Source: Cristatella mucedo
Lineage: Eukaryota; Bryozoa; Phylactolaemata; Cristatellidae
Assembly (NCBI GenBank): GCA_009760855.2
Contig: WPIO01000100.1
Location: 130,001-194,000 of the forward strand
Length of the DNA stretch: 64,000 nucleotides
Direction of reading: 5' to 3'
The notes beneath the pieces were generated by a model. That model made no database searches, had not been told where the DNA came from, and saw nothing but the letters and a program-made list of their open reading frames with translations. Positions 61,621-64,000 of the stretch are shown piece after piece; position 1 is the first letter of the stretch; the number at the start of each line of letters is the position of its first letter. Position numbers and translations under genes: made by a program.

Positions 61621-61944
61621 ATATGCACGCCTGAGTTGAAATTGAACATGCCTTGCGGTGCCTGCTTTGGATAAGCGATGGACATGCATAAATAGAATGA
61701 TTATTCACTGAGGCATACTGTATCTAGCCATGTATATAACCCAATAATAAGCTAGCTTTTTTGTTTGTTAGTATGTCTATTTCACCCACTGACGTATCTT
61801 CATCATCTGCCCGAAAATTAAAGATGTTACCCCGACTGGTTTCTCATTCGTTCACACTTTTAGATCAATCAAAACTAGAGGTGGAGTTGCTGTTATCGAA
61901 ATTCAACTCCAAGCCATTTGCAGTACCCTCGCTGCAGTCTTTCG

Positions 61945-62555
61945 AATCGATAATAATAATAATAATACACTTGATAAAGCGCCCTCAGAGAACTCAATCT
62001 CTTTCTAGGCGCTGTACATTTGCTGCAAAGGAAACACGATCGAATGGGGTGAGTGGTATCGTGCTTGATAAACAACATAAATAACATGGTTAGGGGTGAC
62101 ATGCACAGGGTCAGCATGCAAGTGTAGTTAGTGGCAGCATGCACACAGTCAGCACGCATGAGCACATTAAGGATGAATCACAGGGACTCACTAAATGCTG
62201 TCATAAATACGTGCGTTTTTAAGTTCTTTTTTAATGTGGTCAAGTCAGGGATGTCGTGACGCAAGTTGGCAGTGATTTCCAGGCTTTGGCAGCATACGAA
62301 CTAAATGCACGGTCTCCAAAGGATTTGAGGTTTGTACGAGGTATTGATAAACTGTTGGATTCCGAAAAGCGGTTAGTACGATGCTTGGCCTGGTGGGGGA
62401 GTAGATCTGATAGGTAGGCTGGAGTCAAAGAATGAAGTGACCTAAAAGTGAGCGACACAACCGTGAAGTCGATTTGTTGCTTGACTGGTAGCCAGTGCAG
62501 GTTGGTGAGAAGTGGTGTGATGTGGCAACTTCGACACTGACGATAGACGAGCCTA
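61945..62555 (-). mobile_element. LINE-B 3' end (C-terminus, UTR, tail)
   Basis: From 62555 leftwards: C-terminal block ('TSLRSLHSLTPAYLSDLLP', 'TNLKSFGDRAFSSYAAKAWK'), full 3' UTR (62230-61990), end motif and ATT tail (AAT repeats at 61951-61968). This is the best-preserved LINE-B 3' end here. It joins the plus-strand segment at ~62556 without spacer. Confidence 0.9.
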
Positions 62556-64000
62556 TTGTCTTGATTTCACAAGACAAGCTACCGATGGTGGCAGTAGTCT
62601 ATCACCCACCTACGGTACCAAATCTTCCTTTATCTCAGATTTCTCCGATCCCATTTCTATTCTCAGTGTAAGAAATCGAACCTACCTCGTTATTGGTGAT
62701 TTCAACATTCACTATGGTAACTTATCTGACGCCTTCAGCACTGAGTTTCAGGCATTGACTAACTCACTGTCTCATGTGCATGGCCCTACTCACAGCAAGG
62801 GTCACACACTCGACCAAATTTTCTCATACAACTGCACTTTTTCATCACCAATTATTAATCGCGAAACCTTTAAAACCCCTGACGTCGATGATGTCCGTGC
62901 GAGAATATCTCGCCTCGCCTTCACTGCTCAGTCCCCTTCGCTGCTCAGTCCCCTTCCAATCTGTCATCATTGGTAGAAAGCTATAACACAACACTAGCTG
63001 ACACGCTCGACGAGTCTGCACCTCTGACTAAGCGCACTGTATGTGTCCTCGCCCAGACGGCCTATGGTTTATCACAGACGTTAAACTAGCTAGGTCTACT
63101 AAGCTAAAGCTTGAAAAAGCATACACAAGATCAAGACTGACTGTCCATCGACAGGCATACGATGACTATTTTAAGTCGTAGCAATCGATCCTATTAAATG
63201 CCAAGTCTAGCTTCTATGAAAACGTTGAATCACAGATGCCCAATCCAAAAATGCTGATGTCGACGATCAACCATCTCAACCGCTCCTAGGTTGGCTCTTA
63301 CCTGATGATCCTTGTGATGATCTAGCCGATCGCTTCTCTCGATTCTTTGTTCAGAAGATAGACAAGATCAGGGAATCCATCCCTACGATGACAACATCCC
63401 CACTAGAATGCTCTCCCTCGGTTCCTGGCCGCACCTCAATGTCTGCATTCAAGCAGGTGACTGGTGAACTCATCCTGAAGTTCATAATCCATACAAGGAA
63501 GACAACAAGTCCTTTGGACCCTATTCCCACTGTCCTGCTCCTACGTTGCGTTGATCTGCTGCAGCCGTGCATAACTAACATCATTAAATTGTCATTACCC
63601 TCAGGTCATGTCCCAGCACCTTAAAAAAAAGCTGTAGTCAGGCCACTAATCAAGAAAGCGACACTAGACCAAGAGAACTTGAGCAACTACCGCCCAGTCT
63701 CTTGTCTACCATTTCTATCAAAGACACTGGAACGAGCTGCGGCAGACCAGCTGAACTCATATATTGAAATTTCAAACCTTGCTAGTAAGTTTGAGTATGG
63801 CATTAGAGCTAATCACTCCACAGAGTCAGCATTGCTTCGGGTGTACAACGACCTACTCAGGAATGCAGACATGGGTAGTGTATCTCTGGTAGTTTTTCTC
63901 GATCTTTCGGCAGCTTTTGATGCTATCGATCACCAAGTCCTTCTTGAGCGCCTCTCACCTCCCTACTTCTCACCTCATCATTGGCACTGCACTGCAATGG
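62556..64000 (+). mobile_element. LINE-B endonuclease and RT region, runs off window
   Basis: Endonuclease part: 'MVAVVYHPPTVPNLPLSQ', then 'YLVIGDFNIHYGNLSDAFST' (IGDFN motif) and 'THSKGHTLDQIFSYNC'. Linker: 'SRFFVQKIDKIRESIP', 'SAFKQVTGELILKFI', 'TSPLDPIPTVLL'. RT: 'LSNYRPVSCLPFLSKTLERA', 'FEYGIRANHSTESALLRVYN' and 'VVFLDLSAAFDAIDHQVLLE', which contains the motif A Asp. Several frameshifts and a stop before 'KKAVVRPLIKKA' make it non-functional. The architecture (APE-type endonuclease then RT) places LINE-B in the CR1/L2 group. Confidence 0.9.

Overview
This window is nuclear DNA from an animal, most likely an invertebrate; the species cannot be told from the sequence. Coding sequence is broken into exons with GT..AG introns. 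The recognisable genes are metazoan (a CCDC33-like coiled-coil protein, mitochondrial ATP synthase alpha, a tetraspanin). The rest is dense with LINE and tRNA-derived SINE copies and long microsatellites. There are no operons, bacterial promoters, CRISPR arrays, rRNAs or true tRNA genes.

Layout. 1-4.5 kb: LINE/SINE fragments. 4.5-17.9 kb, minus strand: five exons of the 3' half of a CCDC33-like gene. Their introns hold LINE copies, three long CT/GA tracts and a 1.6 kb GT/TAGTG satellite. 18-38.9 kb: an essentially gene-free repeat region with nested LINEs and SINEs, one probable solo LTR and one orphan splice-bracketed ORF. 39.7-43.0 kb, minus strand: a complete mitochondrial ATP synthase alpha gene of ten exons. 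43.4-43.8 kb, plus strand: an intronless 113-aa gene read divergently from ATP synthase. 44.0-60.4 kb, plus strand: a complete seven-exon tetraspanin, with introns filled by LINE, SINE and Tc1 fossils. 60.4-61.3 kb: its 3' UTR. 61.4-64 kb: a long hairpin and two head-to-head LINE segments that run off the window.

Repeat families, named here for convenience. LINE-A: the C-terminal ORF runs almost to the 3' end and the tail is ATTAC-type. LINE-B: L2/CR1-like, with endonuclease and RT domains, and an ATT-repeat tail after a conserved ~45-base 3' motif. SINE-1: a tRNA-like head with a 3' tail that resembles LINE-B's. SINE-2: a tRNA-like head with a different tail. The most interesting points are the SINE-1/LINE-B tail similarity, a LINE-B arrangement that looks like twin priming, a probable solo LTR inserted in a SINE, a decayed Tc1-like transposase, a ~165-bp foldback hairpin, and a small unknown gene whose start codon overlaps the stop of an upstream ORF.
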